From Lachnospiraceae bacterium C1.1 (GTDB lineage: Bacteria; Bacillota; Clostridia; Lachnospirales; Lachnospiraceae): 64,000 nucleotides of DNA. The DNA lies in assembly GCA_030434875.1 (NCBI GenBank), contig JAUISW010000001.1, positions 3,982,001 to 4,046,000 of the forward strand. The letters are read 5' to 3'. Both the position numbers and the translations under genes were made by a program. Positions 36,691-46,278 of this stretch are shown here, piece by piece; position 1 is the first letter of the stretch; each line of letters starts with the position of its first letter. The notes below the pieces were generated by a model, which made no database searches, was not told the origin of the DNA, and saw only the letters and a list, made by a program, of their open reading frames with translations.

Positions 36691-38457
36691 ATGTCAAATG
36701 ATTTTTTTCCTGTAGAGAGAAACAGATATTTTTACGGAAAGCTTCTTACGGTCAAGGACTTTGAGACCGAGCAGAACTACAACAGAAATAAACACAGATT
36801 TTCAAATATAGCACTGAACGGGGCAGGCGTCGTATACGGGCTTGGCGTTTCCATGCATGATGATGCCACGTTGCTGATAGAAAGCGGATTTGCCATCGAT
36901 TATGAAGGACAGGAGATCGTGCTGGAGGAATCACTGATAAGAAAGCTTGCCATGATAGATGGCTATGAGGATATCGGGGATTCCAATGATGCGTGGCTTG
37001 GACTTGTATATGAAGAAAAGAACATAAATCCCGTAAATGCCGTGAACACCGGAAATGTCGGAAACAGTGAATTCAATATGATAAGGGAGAGCTACAGGCT
37101 CTTCATTTCCGCGGAAAAGCCTGATTATAAGGAAATACTCGAGGCAAATGGCTATAAAAACGTTACCAGCCTGTATTCGGCAGAAAACCTTTCCATAGTG
37201 ATCGCTGTTGATGATGTTGCCGTAGCCGGCGGAAACATATATATCCATGCACTTATTGTAAAGGATTATAATACTCCCCATATCAAATTTGAACTCAATG
37301 GTGAAAGTGAGTTCACGGAGAGCGGAACGATATCGGCAGGCTATGCCCAGGGGTCTGACGAGAAGAGACAGTGCATGATCGTGGACATGCCGGTACATAT
37401 AGATGGCGTAAGTGAATACGAGGGACAGCTTTTCAGCAGAAATGTGGAGCTGAGTCTGGAGATAGGTACAAGGAGCTACAAGAATTATATAAAAATACCT
37501 ATAGAGCTGACTGTGCTGCCAACAGAAGCTGAGGCTGACGCATTAAGAAGAAGCAGGGATAATCTGTCAGCACATCTGAGCACTAAAAATGTGCCAATCT
37601 ATCTTTCAAAAATAGAACTGATCCATTCATCAGCGAGCGTTTTCATCAATGCCCTGACGGATCTACCCTTTGACCAGAAGATAAGGAAAAACAGGGGCGG
37701 GGGAAACAGTTCTGCCGGAATGATGGAAGTGGCTACCAGTGTAAGGAAGCTTGATTACTGGCAGAAGCCTGATGTCAAGTCATCATATGATCCCAACAAG
37801 GGAAGGCTCAGCTTTGATTTCGGGATACCTACACCTGAACAGTATGACTATTCCGTATGTCACGGCGTTGTAGATCTGCAGATGCCGGGCGGCATAAAGG
37901 TAAATTCAAGGATATGCTCCGAAGAGATACCGCATGGCCTTGGTGCAGGAACAGTTGATGTGAGGCTGTCTGTGGAATTTCGGACGGCTGAAAACGACAA
38001 GGCTATGCTTTTAGGAAACAAGGAAGTCTTTCGTTCAAAAAATTCAGGGATAAATCCGCCATGGGTTGAGACCGCCTGCGTGGTATTTCCTGAAAAGGGA
38101 ACGATGAAGATAGGCGCATGGCTGCACGACACAGTGGACGGAAACAGCATAAGGATCCACTATTTTGCCCAGAAGCCGGAGAGGGATACGGACAGGATAT
38201 ATGATAAATCCAAACCGGTCGTAAGGATCGTACCGGAGGTTACAAGGCTGTCTGCAGGCGATAAGGTTCATTTCAGGGCTATGGTGGACAATTCTGATGA
38301 TAAGAATGTAACCTTCGGAATTGTTGAGGATGATGGAGGAGTAATTGATGTAAACGGTGTTTACCAGGCACCTGAGCAGACAGGAACGTATGAGGTGACA
38401 GCAACATCCACGGCAGATCCGGATGTAAGTGCAAGTGCTTACGTTATAGTAGAGTGA
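36691..38457 (+). CDS. Fibre-like surface protein with C-terminal Ig-like domain
   Basis: A 588-residue protein opening with FFPVERNRYFYGKLLTVKDFETEQNY and GAGVVYGLGV, a motif I recall from a conserved eCIS family of unknown function. The middle is beta-rich. The last 85 residues (starting KPVVRIVPEVTRLSAGDKVHF and ending TYEVTATSTADPDVSASAYVIVE) look like a bacterial Ig-like (Big2-type) domain. It follows the gpI-like gene in the place where phages keep fibre genes, so target or surface binding is a reasonable inference. GAGGAGGGAAG precedes the ATG. Confidence 0.65.
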   Translation: MSNDFFPVERNRYFYGKLLTVKDFETEQNYNRNKHRFSNIALNGAGVVYGLGVSMHDDATLLIESGFAIDYEGQEIVLEESLIRKLAMIDGYEDIGDSNDAWLGLVYEEKNINPVNAVNTGNVGNSEFNMIRESYRLFISAEKPDYKEILEANGYKNVTSLYSAENLSIVIAVDDVAVAGGNIYIHALIVKDYNTPHIKFELNGESEFTESGTISAGYAQGSDEKRQCMIVDMPVHIDGVSEYEGQLFSRNVELSLEIGTRSYKNYIKIPIELTVLPTEAEADALRRSRDNLSAHLSTKNVPIYLSKIELIHSSASVFINALTDLPFDQKIRKNRGGGNSSAGMMEVATSVRKLDYWQKPDVKSSYDPNKGRLSFDFGIPTPEQYDYSVCHGVVDLQMPGGIKVNSRICSEEIPHGLGAGTVDVRLSVEFRTAENDKAMLLGNKEVFRSKNSGINPPWVETACVVFPEKGTMKIGAWLHDTVDGNSIRIHYFAQKPERDTDRIYDKSKPVVRIVPEVTRLSAGDKVHFRAMVDNSDDKNVTFGIVEDDGGVIDVNGVYQAPEQTGTYEVTATSTADPDVSASAYVIVE

Positions 38458-38490
38458 CCTAACGAAAGAACGACAGGGAAAAAATAGATT

Positions 38491-39219
38491 ATGGCAGAGT
38501 TGATTCAGGAAAGATATAAAATTGAATATCGTATAACTGAGTCTGAGGATTACGTGGCTTACAGGGGAGTCGATATAGAGGACAGAGAGAAAAAGGTTTA
38601 TCTCCTGAATGTATATTCGGGTTCCAATGCCAAAAAGTTTGTAAAGGTTTTTCATGACCTGAAAAACTGCCCTGAGTACAAGGGTCTAATAGTTGAAGAG
38701 GGATGCCTGATCGCCGTATTTGATTACAGGAGCGGAGAAAAGATTGTTGACGTATTTAAAAAGAATGCCCACAGATCGGAGGAATACAGGCTGAAATCTG
38801 CAGGACAGCTCCTGAATATAGGTCTTATAGCGGAATCCTATCCGGATGAGATCAGGAAAAGAATGATAAATTATAAAAACTTCTGTGTAAAGGCTTCGTC
38901 TGAAAGAATTGATATTAATTTCATGCTCGAACCTGAGACCTATAACAATGATTATCTGCAGATCCTTATCAACTGCCTGAGAGTCATACTGCCAAGGAGC
39001 TTTTCAGAGCCGGAAAAGGAGAGGGAGTTTTTTCTCGATCTGAAAAAAAGACCCGTTAAGGATGGAATTGAACTTTACGCAAGATGGAAAAAGGCTTTTC
39101 CTGATATAGAAAGTGAGTATCATAAGCAGATAAACATGCCGTTTATAGAAAGATTTCTTAGTCTGCTTGCAATAAATATCAAGTGGTTTTTCAAGGATCT
39201 TTTCGGGGGGAGGGGATAG
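38491..39219 (+). CDS. Pseudokinase-like protein of injection locus
   Basis: A 242-residue protein. The N-terminus (ERYKIEYRITESEDYVAYRGV, then EKKVYLLNVYSG) follows the strand pattern of a protein kinase N-lobe, but there is no glycine loop and no VAIK lysine. A later NYKNFCVKASSERIDINFML segment sits where a kinase has its Asn/DFG loop, with NFM replacing DFG. It would therefore be a catalytically dead kinase fold, if the fold is right. The end (FLSLLAINIKWFFKDLF) is hydrophobic and may attach to the membrane. EssB of Firmicute type VII secretion has a similar pseudokinase, which is a comparison only. It is 3 bases from the cyclase-like gene. Confidence 0.45.
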   Translation: MAELIQERYKIEYRITESEDYVAYRGVDIEDREKKVYLLNVYSGSNAKKFVKVFHDLKNCPEYKGLIVEEGCLIAVFDYRSGEKIVDVFKKNAHRSEEYRLKSAGQLLNIGLIAESYPDEIRKRMINYKNFCVKASSERIDINFMLEPETYNNDYLQILINCLRVILPRSFSEPEKEREFFLDLKKRPVKDGIELYARWKKAFPDIESEYHKQINMPFIERFLSLLAINIKWFFKDLFGGRG

Positions 39220-39222
39220 ATA

Positions 39223-41754
39223 ATGAAACTCAGGATCAGAAAAATTATACTCTTCTTCCTGATATTGGGGATGCTGAATATTATGGGACGGGCTGTCGGC
39301 AATGAATATATGCATGTCGTATTTAATGAGGTCATGAATAAGGTCGATGTCCATCCCGAGCTGGTATCGAGCGGCGGCGGTTATACGGATGTGATCGAAA
39401 TGTATGGAACAGACGTTGATGGAAGAGGACATATCAGATGGGTACTGGCACGGCTCGACCACAACGGGAAATTCATGAGGTCAGATACACTGGACAGGCT
39501 CGGGATAAATGACATATGCGGATTTGAAAACATGCATACTACAGCCGGAGGGGATCTGTATATAGTTGTTGAAAACAGCAATCATACATATTCTGTTGTT
39601 TTCCTGAAGGAAGGAAAGGGGAAGGCTGTAAGATGCTATACTACTTCGACTAACAGCGTAGACAGGATAACAGATATATCAGAACAGAATCAGGTATGTA
39701 CATTTCTTGTATCAGGAGCGACGGACACAAAAGCATACAGGATAGATCCGAAAGAACATAATACAACGCTCATCGCAGAATTTGACAAAAAGGAAGAGGA
39801 ACCCGGAGACCGGGTTTTCTTTGTACTGAATGACGGTTCTGTGATCAGAAGGCTAAAGGGAAAGCTTTACTATAATGACAGGATTTTCGCTGATGTAGGA
39901 ACAGATACCAACATAACGAAACTCTGGGAAATAGACAAGGGTGTTTATTATCTTGATGCCCTGAACGGTGATATCTGGACCAGATATTTCGGATCCACTG
40001 ACGGATATAAGGTACGTTTTGAGGATATTTTTGCCGGGAGCAATGGCATTACCTATATCGATGCTGATATCAATGGCGGAATATGGGTAATAGATAACTG
40101 TGAAAGGCTTATCCATTATTTCAGCAATACATACGTGGATCTTACGGAGAATATTACAAGACCGAGGTATGTTTCAGTACTTATCCTTCTGACGATCGAA
40201 CTGATCATGATCTTTGTCAGTCTGGTCCTCTGGTATCTGATCGCCGTAAGACGCAGGATGTACTATTCACTTGTTGTAAGGTGGGGAGCATATTTATTTG
40301 TTTTATTCTGTGTTATCAGGATCTTATCAAAACCCTATGTCTATTCAGCGATCTTCAATGAGCTTGTAAAAGACGAGTATACTTACCTGAACACTCTTAA
40401 TCAGGGAGAACCAAGGCTGGATCTGCTCAGGAAGACGAGAAGTGATTTTAATCTTGTGGAATTTGAGCTTGAAGATGATAAGGAAATATATTATCAGAAT
40501 ACTGAAGGCAAGAGCAACATAGAAATGCTTTTCTTTGGGGCAGATTACATCAGTCTGATCGAAGAAGCCATGAAAAGTGAGAACGGATGCTTTAATGCCT
40601 ACTATTACAGGAACGACAGGCTTTATTTCATATCTGCGACCAAGATAGGATATAACAGGGTAAGGGCGGTTTCTGTCAGGGATTATGTATATCTCACGGA
40701 TATGTACAGGCTGTATACGTATATAGTGAATTCTATTACGGCATTTATGGCTTTCATATGGTTCGTGGTAATAGGCATTCTCGTGTCATATTCAGTCAGG
40801 GTCATTATCATAAGCCGCCGGAGCAGGAATCTTCTTACGGAAGAGGAAAGCGTGGTTGATTTTTATGGAGATGAGATAAGTGAGCTTAATTATGCTCTCA
40901 ATGCTGCCGGGCTCGAGCTTCGTGAATATGTTCTGGAGCTGAAGGAACACAAAAAGGTCTATGAAAAATTCATGCCAAAGAATATAGTGGAACTGCTCGG
41001 AGTCAGGGATGCCCATGAGATCAATAGAGAAACAAGTTCCACTAATGAGCTTATCATGATGACGGTATCATTTTCGTTAGATGCGGATGTCTATGATGAT
41101 GATTCGGAAGGTATATTCAAAAAAATGAACAGTCTGGTTGGCAGGTCATCGGAGATCCTTGATCACGAAGGAGGAACGGTGCTGGATTTCAGATATGACG
41201 GATTCGTTGCATATTTCAAGGAGAGAAATCCAAGCTCTGTTATGGCAGCTGTCAAAATAGTCCAGGAATTCAGGAATGATGACAAGGCAAAGGCTCATGT
41301 GGTGATCGACTCGAATACCGTAAAAAGCGGAATTGTCGGAAATGATGAAAAAATGCAGGCAGTTGCCATATCCGAAAGCTACAGTACGATAGGCAAGCTT
41401 CTGAATTTTGTTGAAAGGGCGGAGGCTTCTATCCTTTGTACAGAGAATGTGATCTCACTTGTGGGACAGTATCCGACCAGATATGTTGGCAAGATAAAAG
41501 AGAAAAAGTCGGATCTCAGGGTATATGAGCTGTATGGCGGTGATATGCCGGAGCTTATCTCAAGGAAGATGTCTACAGAGAAGATTTTTCTTGATGCGCT
41601 TTATTCTTTTTATTCGGGAGACTACAAGACGGCAAGAGGAGAGCTGCTGCAGGTGGTCAGGAAAAATCCTTACGATGGGATCGCAAAGTATTATCTTTAT
41701 CTTGCAGATACCAATGAAAACAGGGATGAGGGAAAAATATTTTATCTGGAGTAG
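39223..41754 (+). CDS. Membrane protein with sensor ectodomain and class III cyclase-homology domain
   Basis: An 843-residue protein. One membrane anchor lies at residues 5-24, a beta-rich extracellular domain of about 285 residues follows (perhaps a propeller), and more membrane segments lie near 313-338, 347-365 and 505-530. A HAMP-like or coiled linker leads to a class III nucleotide cyclase homology domain at about 580-765 (KFMPKNIVELLG, RYDGFVAYF, ISESYSTIGKLLNFVERA). The first metal-binding Asp motif (F-x-D-I) is not visible, so activity is uncertain. The end (LYSFYSGDYKTARGELLQVVRKNPYDGIAKYYL) is the TPR-like tail usual in such cyclases. It may signal to, or be anchored with, the injection machine. 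Confidence 0.7.
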   Translation: MKLRIRKIILFFLILGMLNIMGRAVGNEYMHVVFNEVMNKVDVHPELVSSGGGYTDVIEMYGTDVDGRGHIRWVLARLDHNGKFMRSDTLDRLGINDICGFENMHTTAGGDLYIVVENSNHTYSVVFLKEGKGKAVRCYTTSTNSVDRITDISEQNQVCTFLVSGATDTKAYRIDPKEHNTTLIAEFDKKEEEPGDRVFFVLNDGSVIRRLKGKLYYNDRIFADVGTDTNITKLWEIDKGVYYLDALNGDIWTRYFGSTDGYKVRFEDIFAGSNGITYIDADINGGIWVIDNCERLIHYFSNTYVDLTENITRPRYVSVLILLTIELIMIFVSLVLWYLIAVRRRMYYSLVVRWGAYLFVLFCVIRILSKPYVYSAIFNELVKDEYTYLNTLNQGEPRLDLLRKTRSDFNLVEFELEDDKEIYYQNTEGKSNIEMLFFGADYISLIEEAMKSENGCFNAYYYRNDRLYFISATKIGYNRVRAVSVRDYVYLTDMYRLYTYIVNSITAFMAFIWFVVIGILVSYSVRVIIISRRSRNLLTEEESVVDFYGDEISELNYALNAAGLELREYVLELKEHKKVYEKFMPKNIVELLGVRDAHEINRETSSTNELIMMTVSFSLDADVYDDDSEGIFKKMNSLVGRSSEILDHEGGTVLDFRYDGFVAYFKERNPSSVMAAVKIVQEFRNDDKAKAHVVIDSNTVKSGIVGNDEKMQAVAISESYSTIGKLLNFVERAEASILCTENVISLVGQYPTRYVGKIKEKKSDLRVYELYGGDMPELISRKMSTEKIFLDALYSFYSGDYKTARGELLQVVRKNPYDGIAKYYLYLADTNENRDEGKIFYLE

Positions 41755-41760
41755 AAAGCT

Positions 41761-44700
41761 ATGTTCGAGAATTTATTGGGAAGGATAATTGCATCACTGG
41801 GCGTAGTAATAAGGACATTCAGGGCATTTTTCCTGCGTTTCCTTACAAGTATCACATCCAGGGTAAGGAGCATGGTGAGCATTACGCGCCATGCTTCCAA
41901 GATTGGACCGAAGGTTCTTGATGCGGCGGCATCAACCGGAAAAAAACCTTCTAAGAGAGAAGATTATGTTGAAACGGGAAATCTCCTTATTTCAAAATCA
42001 TTTCTCATAACCGTTGCCATAGGACTGGTTATAGCCATCATACTGGCTGTAACGGTCGTATGGCCGTGGATAGTCAGCCATTTCCTCACAAGGCATATGT
42101 GGGAACAGGATAATCTCGTAGGAGCATATAACGGCAAGGTCGTGCTTTATTATGATAAGGAGAAAAAGAACCCCAAATTCAGGGGAAAGCTGGAAAAGGG
42201 GATAAGACAGGGAGCCGGGATCACGTATGACGAAAACAATATGGAGGTCTTTAACGGAGTTTATCTTGACGGCGAGTATGAGGGCAAGGGCAAGCTCTTC
42301 AAAGACGGCGTTCCTGTTTATAACGGCACATTTAAGGCAGGTGTATATGATGGAGAGGGAACCATTTATGATGATAACGGCATGATCCTTTATGAGGGAG
42401 GACTTGCAGACGGAGTATATGAAGGGGAAGGTTCTCTTTATGAGATGGGAGAGCTTATCTATGAGGGGAGTTTTTCAAAGGGAAAATACAGTGGACACGG
42501 AATAGAGTATAAGAGGGGAATAAAGGTTTACGACGGGAAATTTGAGGAAGGTCTCTACGAAGGACGTGGAAGGCTTTTCGATGATGGAAACATGGTCTAT
42601 GACGGGGAGTTTTCCATGGGAAAAAAGTCCGGTCAGGGCATAGAATACGAGAAGAAAAAGATTAAATATAAAGGTGACTTTGAAGACGATCTCTATAACG
42701 GAAACGGTATAGCTTACAATAAAGACGGAACAATAGCATTTAAGGGGGAATTTGTTGACGGATATTATTCGGGGGAAGGAGTTTTAACATTAGATGATGG
42801 TGAGATAGTCAAGGGGAACTTTGACCATGGAACCGTTGTTGGCGATGCCAACTGCTTTAAGGATGATAAATTATGGTATGAAGGCAGCCTGACTGACTAT
42901 ATTCCGGATGGAAACGGAAAGATCTTTAATAACGGGGTAATGATATATAACGGTCCGGTGACACAGGGAACCATTAACGGCTACGCACTTACCGGTCTTA
43001 CACTGGAAGATATCGTTGATGCTTTTCAGAAAAAGGGCAGGAGGAAAATATTGGAAGACGGCTTCATGTATTATTATCCAAAGCTTGGAGCAAACGTGTT
43101 CTTTTCCTTTGCAACAGCAGAAGATGAGCCAAGGGTGAGTAAATTCTGTCTTTCGGGAACCGGATCAAAATCAGATGCCGACCTGATGATATGGAAGAAG
43201 GTAAGCGATTTTAAGAAATATATAAAAAAACATCAGGATATATATGGTGAAATGAAAGAAAGCACCGGATATGCGGTCAATCCAGTGAAGGATGAGAAGG
43301 AATACTATGCTTCATTTAAGGGGGACAGCTTTAAGATAAGCTTCTGGTGTAAGGATAAAAACAGCAGGATAAATACATATGAATGGGAAGCGGTAGAAGA
43401 AGCGGAAAAAACGGATGATGAAGCAGGCGAAGGAGAAGAGTCGGTAACAGATTCCGCTGAGGCAGCGCAGGACAAGATGAATGACCTCCTGGAAATGATC
43501 GGGCTTGAAGCACCGGGAGCTGCTGACAAAGATGCAGGGGCAGATGCCGGAGCCGCCGGAGGAGCCGGAGGAACAGATGCCGGAGCATCCGGAGGAGCTG
43601 ATGCCGGGGCAGCCGGTGGAGCAGGTGCCGGGGCAGCCGGTGGAGCAGGTGCCGGAGCAGCCGGTGGAGCAGATGCCGGAGCAGCCGGTGGAGCAGGCGC
43701 CGGAGCTGCAGCGGGTACAGCAGCAGCCGGTGGAGCAGCAGGTGCAGGAGCTGCAGCAGGTACAGCAGCCGCCGCAGGAGCAAATGCAACAGCCGGAGCG
43801 GCAACAGCAGCTGCGTCCTCAGGGGCAGGCGAAGTGACCACGGCAGCCGCCACGGCCGCGTCCGCAGGCGCATCTGCGGCTGTACAGACAACGCCGGCAA
43901 AGAAAAGTGATTACTATGGAACAGAGGATCCCGGTAAAGTTATAAAAAAGGCCAAAAAGAAGGACAGAAATACTGTAATAAAAAATATGATCCTTTATTT
44001 CAATGCCGCTGAAAGAGTCGATGCCGCAAAGCAGAAGAGTGAGATGATCGAGAAATCAATACAAAAGGCCAATATTGATGAAGCTCTGGGAGAGGATACG
44101 ACTGACAGGGTAAAGGAGCTTAAAAAAGAGGCAAATGCATCACAGGCAGACCTGACTCTCGCAACCTCTGAAATGGCGAAATATGCATCGGAGATATCGG
44201 TCCTTACAGGTGGAGACAATGGGACGTCAGCTGATATGTCAAAGGTTGCGGTTTTTTTTGACGTATCAAAAATAGATCCCGAAAAGCTTTCACAGGCTGC
44301 CGTACAGAATGCACTGACAAAAAATGAAGAAGAACATGAGGCAGCCATGGCAGCTTACAAGGATGCAGTCAAAAAAAATGCAAAGAAGCTGGAAAAGGCA
44401 TTTGAAGATTCCGGAATGGACGAGAGGATAGTCATTGACGACATAGACTATGAACTTGGAGAAGAGCATGTAAGGACGAGCATCCTGTACAATGAATTAA
44501 AAGAAGAAATAGAAGATCTTCTGGAACAGCTTTTTGAGATTGAAAAGCCTGAGAATTCTGAGATAAACGATCAGGAGATATATAAGCTTCTGCAGACACA
44601 GATGATAGAGCTGCAGCTTTCGGGAGAAACTGTCAAGTCATCTTTAAGTGATTACTCTGATGCGATAGAAAGGCAGAATGAGATAGAGAAAAAAGTCAAA

Positions 44701-44883
44701 ACAGGCAGAATGGACGAGGAAAAACTGGATGATGCAAAGATGGAGGTAATGGAGGCGAGACAGAGTCTGTACTCCAATCTGTCATCATTCACGGTGATCG
44801 CTTCTGAAATGAATGACGTGTCAGGAGGCTATCTTTCAAAAAGCAACGGCTGGATGAAAGACTCCTTTGAAGGTGAGGAATAA
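41761..44883 (+). CDS. Membrane-anchored MORN-repeat protein with Ala/Gly-rich linker and coiled coil
   Basis: A 1040-residue protein. An amphipathic basic N-terminus (about 1-60) is followed by a membrane helix at about 78-103. Residues 123-412 hold around a dozen MORN repeats (YEGxGxLFxDGxxVYNGxF type). A globular segment follows to about 530. Residues 583-705 are a low-complexity Ala/Gly tract with the unit GGAGAGAA, and the last 310 residues are charged coiled coil. MORN arrays bind lipids or proteins and make rigid rods. Topology predicts the MORN part on the far side of the membrane. I infer a trans-envelope scaffold or docking structure for the injection particle. The gene abuts the next one directly (stop ends 44883, ATG 44884). 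Confidence 0.78.
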   Translation: MFENLLGRIIASLGVVIRTFRAFFLRFLTSITSRVRSMVSITRHASKIGPKVLDAAASTGKKPSKREDYVETGNLLISKSFLITVAIGLVIAIILAVTVVWPWIVSHFLTRHMWEQDNLVGAYNGKVVLYYDKEKKNPKFRGKLEKGIRQGAGITYDENNMEVFNGVYLDGEYEGKGKLFKDGVPVYNGTFKAGVYDGEGTIYDDNGMILYEGGLADGVYEGEGSLYEMGELIYEGSFSKGKYSGHGIEYKRGIKVYDGKFEEGLYEGRGRLFDDGNMVYDGEFSMGKKSGQGIEYEKKKIKYKGDFEDDLYNGNGIAYNKDGTIAFKGEFVDGYYSGEGVLTLDDGEIVKGNFDHGTVVGDANCFKDDKLWYEGSLTDYIPDGNGKIFNNGVMIYNGPVTQGTINGYALTGLTLEDIVDAFQKKGRRKILEDGFMYYYPKLGANVFFSFATAEDEPRVSKFCLSGTGSKSDADLMIWKKVSDFKKYIKKHQDIYGEMKESTGYAVNPVKDEKEYYASFKGDSFKISFWCKDKNSRINTYEWEAVEEAEKTDDEAGEGEESVTDSAEAAQDKMNDLLEMIGLEAPGAADKDAGADAGAAGGAGGTDAGASGGADAGAAGGAGAGAAGGAGAGAAGGADAGAAGGAGAGAAAGTAAAGGAAGAGAAAGTAAAAGANATAGAATAAASSGAGEVTTAAATAASAGASAAVQTTPAKKSDYYGTEDPGKVIKKAKKKDRNTVIKNMILYFNAAERVDAAKQKSEMIEKSIQKANIDEALGEDTTDRVKELKKEANASQADLTLATSEMAKYASEISVLTGGDNGTSADMSKVAVFFDVSKIDPEKLSQAAVQNALTKNEEEHEAAMAAYKDAVKKNAKKLEKAFEDSGMDERIVIDDIDYELGEEHVRTSILYNELKEEIEDLLEQLFEIEKPENSEINDQEIYKLLQTQMIELQLSGETVKSSLSDYSDAIERQNEIEKKVKTGRMDEEKLDDAKMEVMEARQSLYSNLSSFTVIASEMNDVSGGYLSKSNGWMKDSFEGEE

Positions 44884-45462
44884 ATGGCGGATTATACAGC
44901 TATATTTGAAACGGGCAATGCACTTGTCGAGATGCTGAGGGATGCACTGACCCCTGAACCTATAGCAAAAAGGGAAACGATATCTCTCTGCAGTCCCTAT
45001 GAAAGCGAAAATAATTTCCTGACAGTGCATCTTCTACATTTTGAAGAAGACAGACAGAACGGGATGCCGCGATACAGGACCGTAGGTCAGGACAGGATGG
45101 AAATGGAGCCTACGCTGATTTTTGCATATTTCATGATAACAGCCCATTCCACGGCACCTGTACAGGTGAGGGAAGCAGATACCTACAGGATACTGGGGGC
45201 AGCGATACAGGCAATGAGTGATTCACCTGTCATTGATAAGAAATACCTGACCGGCTCGCTCGCTGCCGAGGGGGCAACACTATTTGCAAATATGGAAAAC
45301 TACGATATGGAGAGGATGCAGAAAATCTGGAATAATCCTCAGGTTCCGTATAAAGCCTCTTTTGTGGTAAAGGTTTCGGGTATCAATATAGAATCTGCAC
45401 GCTCCATCAGGATAAGCCGAGTAGTGAATGCAGAATTTTCTGTGGACCATAAAGAAAAGTAG
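44884..45462 (+). CDS. Tail terminator/cap protein (DUF4255, Afp16/Pvc16-like)
   Basis: A 192-residue protein with the DUF4255 pattern: AIFETGNALVEMLRDALTPEPI, then VHLLHFEEDRQNGMPRYRT, LIFAYFMITAHS and YRILGAAIQAMSDSPVI. Homologues cap the tube and sheath at the distal end and set the length together with the tape measure. It is placed after the membrane module rather than at the end of the cluster. Confidence 0.93.
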   Translation: MADYTAIFETGNALVEMLRDALTPEPIAKRETISLCSPYESENNFLTVHLLHFEEDRQNGMPRYRTVGQDRMEMEPTLIFAYFMITAHSTAPVQVREADTYRILGAAIQAMSDSPVIDKKYLTGSLAAEGATLFANMENYDMERMQKIWNNPQVPYKASFVVKVSGINIESARSIRISRVVNAEFSVDHKEK

Positions 45463-45463
45463 G

Positions 45464-45530
45464 CTGCTGTTCAGGGCGCATGTCATTTACTTAAGTGAAT
45501 GACAGTGGTTCAGGGCAGCTGAACAGTTAC
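45464..45530. repeat. Palindromic repeat after the cap gene
   Basis: Outer ends GCTGTTCAGG and GCTGAACAGTTAC enclose an inner palindrome TGTCATTTACTTAAGTGAATGACA-like (45481-45503), matching the style of the repeats at 19301 and 35427. It fills nearly all of the gap before the next gene. Confidence 0.75.
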
Positions 45531-45552
45531 AAAGGGATAAGGGATTCGATGC

Positions 45553-46221
45553 ATGTTCAGATATATAGTCAACACAATATTCAGGGTAACTGACAGCTTT
45601 AGCCACGAAGTGATCGCAAACGGGATTTTCACTGCATTCCTTGATGGGGAGAGGGTAAAGCTTCTTTCCAAGGGGGACGGGTATTTCCTCCTGATGAATG
45701 CGCCTTACGGAGAGCATGAGATAGAGTTCATAAGCGGGATTTATCTAAGGGAAAAGCTGAAAATAAATGTATCGGGAAAGGCTGAAACGATAGCAATGGC
45801 ATTAAAGCCGGGCGAGCATTATCCATATGGCTCCGGCACAAAGGTATTTGAAGGCGAGGCAGATGGAGAATATGCATGGATCGCGCCTGTTAAAAGGGGA
45901 TGGGAATTAAAGATAGCTGAAAATGAGTCTGCCGGTGGGGCAGAAGAGATCAGTGTTTTTTCACCGGCTTCCTTTGCGGGTCATGCTTATCCCGATAATT
46001 TCCTCATATCGGATGGGGACAAAAGCGAAGTCGTGTGTATCGAGAGGGTCGAGGATGGAAAAGCCAGACTGATCTCAGGACTCGCAAATCCACATAAAAG
46101 AGGAACGAGACTTGTCCCTGCTGTCAGGTTTGGGCTGGAAGAAGGCAGGTACAGGGCAGTTTTCAAGGATGCGGAATCAATAGAAGTTTTATGCGGCAAA
46201 AATCTATTTCAACAGGTTTAA
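45553..46221 (+). CDS. Unknown injection-locus protein, beta-rich
   Basis: A 222-residue protein with no known motif. The first 80 residues (FRVTDSFSHEVIANGIFTAFLDGERVKLLSKGDGYFLL) have the feel of a carboxypeptidase-regulatory/Ig-like beta sandwich with an APYGEHEIEF turn. The rest contains FAGHAYPDNFLIS and a GLEEGRYRAVFKD end. It sits between the cap and PAAR genes, so it may be a structural or decorating component. The start ATG 45553 has AAGGGATAAGGG upstream. The function is not known. Confidence 0.5.
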   Translation: MFRYIVNTIFRVTDSFSHEVIANGIFTAFLDGERVKLLSKGDGYFLLMNAPYGEHEIEFISGIYLREKLKINVSGKAETIAMALKPGEHYPYGSGTKVFEGEADGEYAWIAPVKRGWELKIAENESAGGAEEISVFSPASFAGHAYPDNFLISDGDKSEVVCIERVEDGKARLISGLANPHKRGTRLVPAVRFGLEEGRYRAVFKDAESIEVLCGKNLFQQV

Positions 46222-46252
46222 CTAAACGACATTGCTGCCGGAACAGCTGCGT
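46222..46252. repeat. Half-copy remnant of palindromic repeat
   Basis: CTAAACGACATTGCTGCCGGAACAGCTG resembles the right half of the element at 19301-19351 (CTAATGACATTGGTACCTGAACAGTT) with several substitutions. It fills the gap before the PAAR-like gene. Confidence 0.5.
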
Positions 46253-46278
46253 ATCGGGAAGATAGAGGAGGTATAAAA

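Noticed and set aside
43305..43900. Overlapping Pro/Ala- and Leu/Arg-rich frames on the minus strand
   Set aside because: These are products of the Ala/Gly repeat tract of the MORN protein in other frames.
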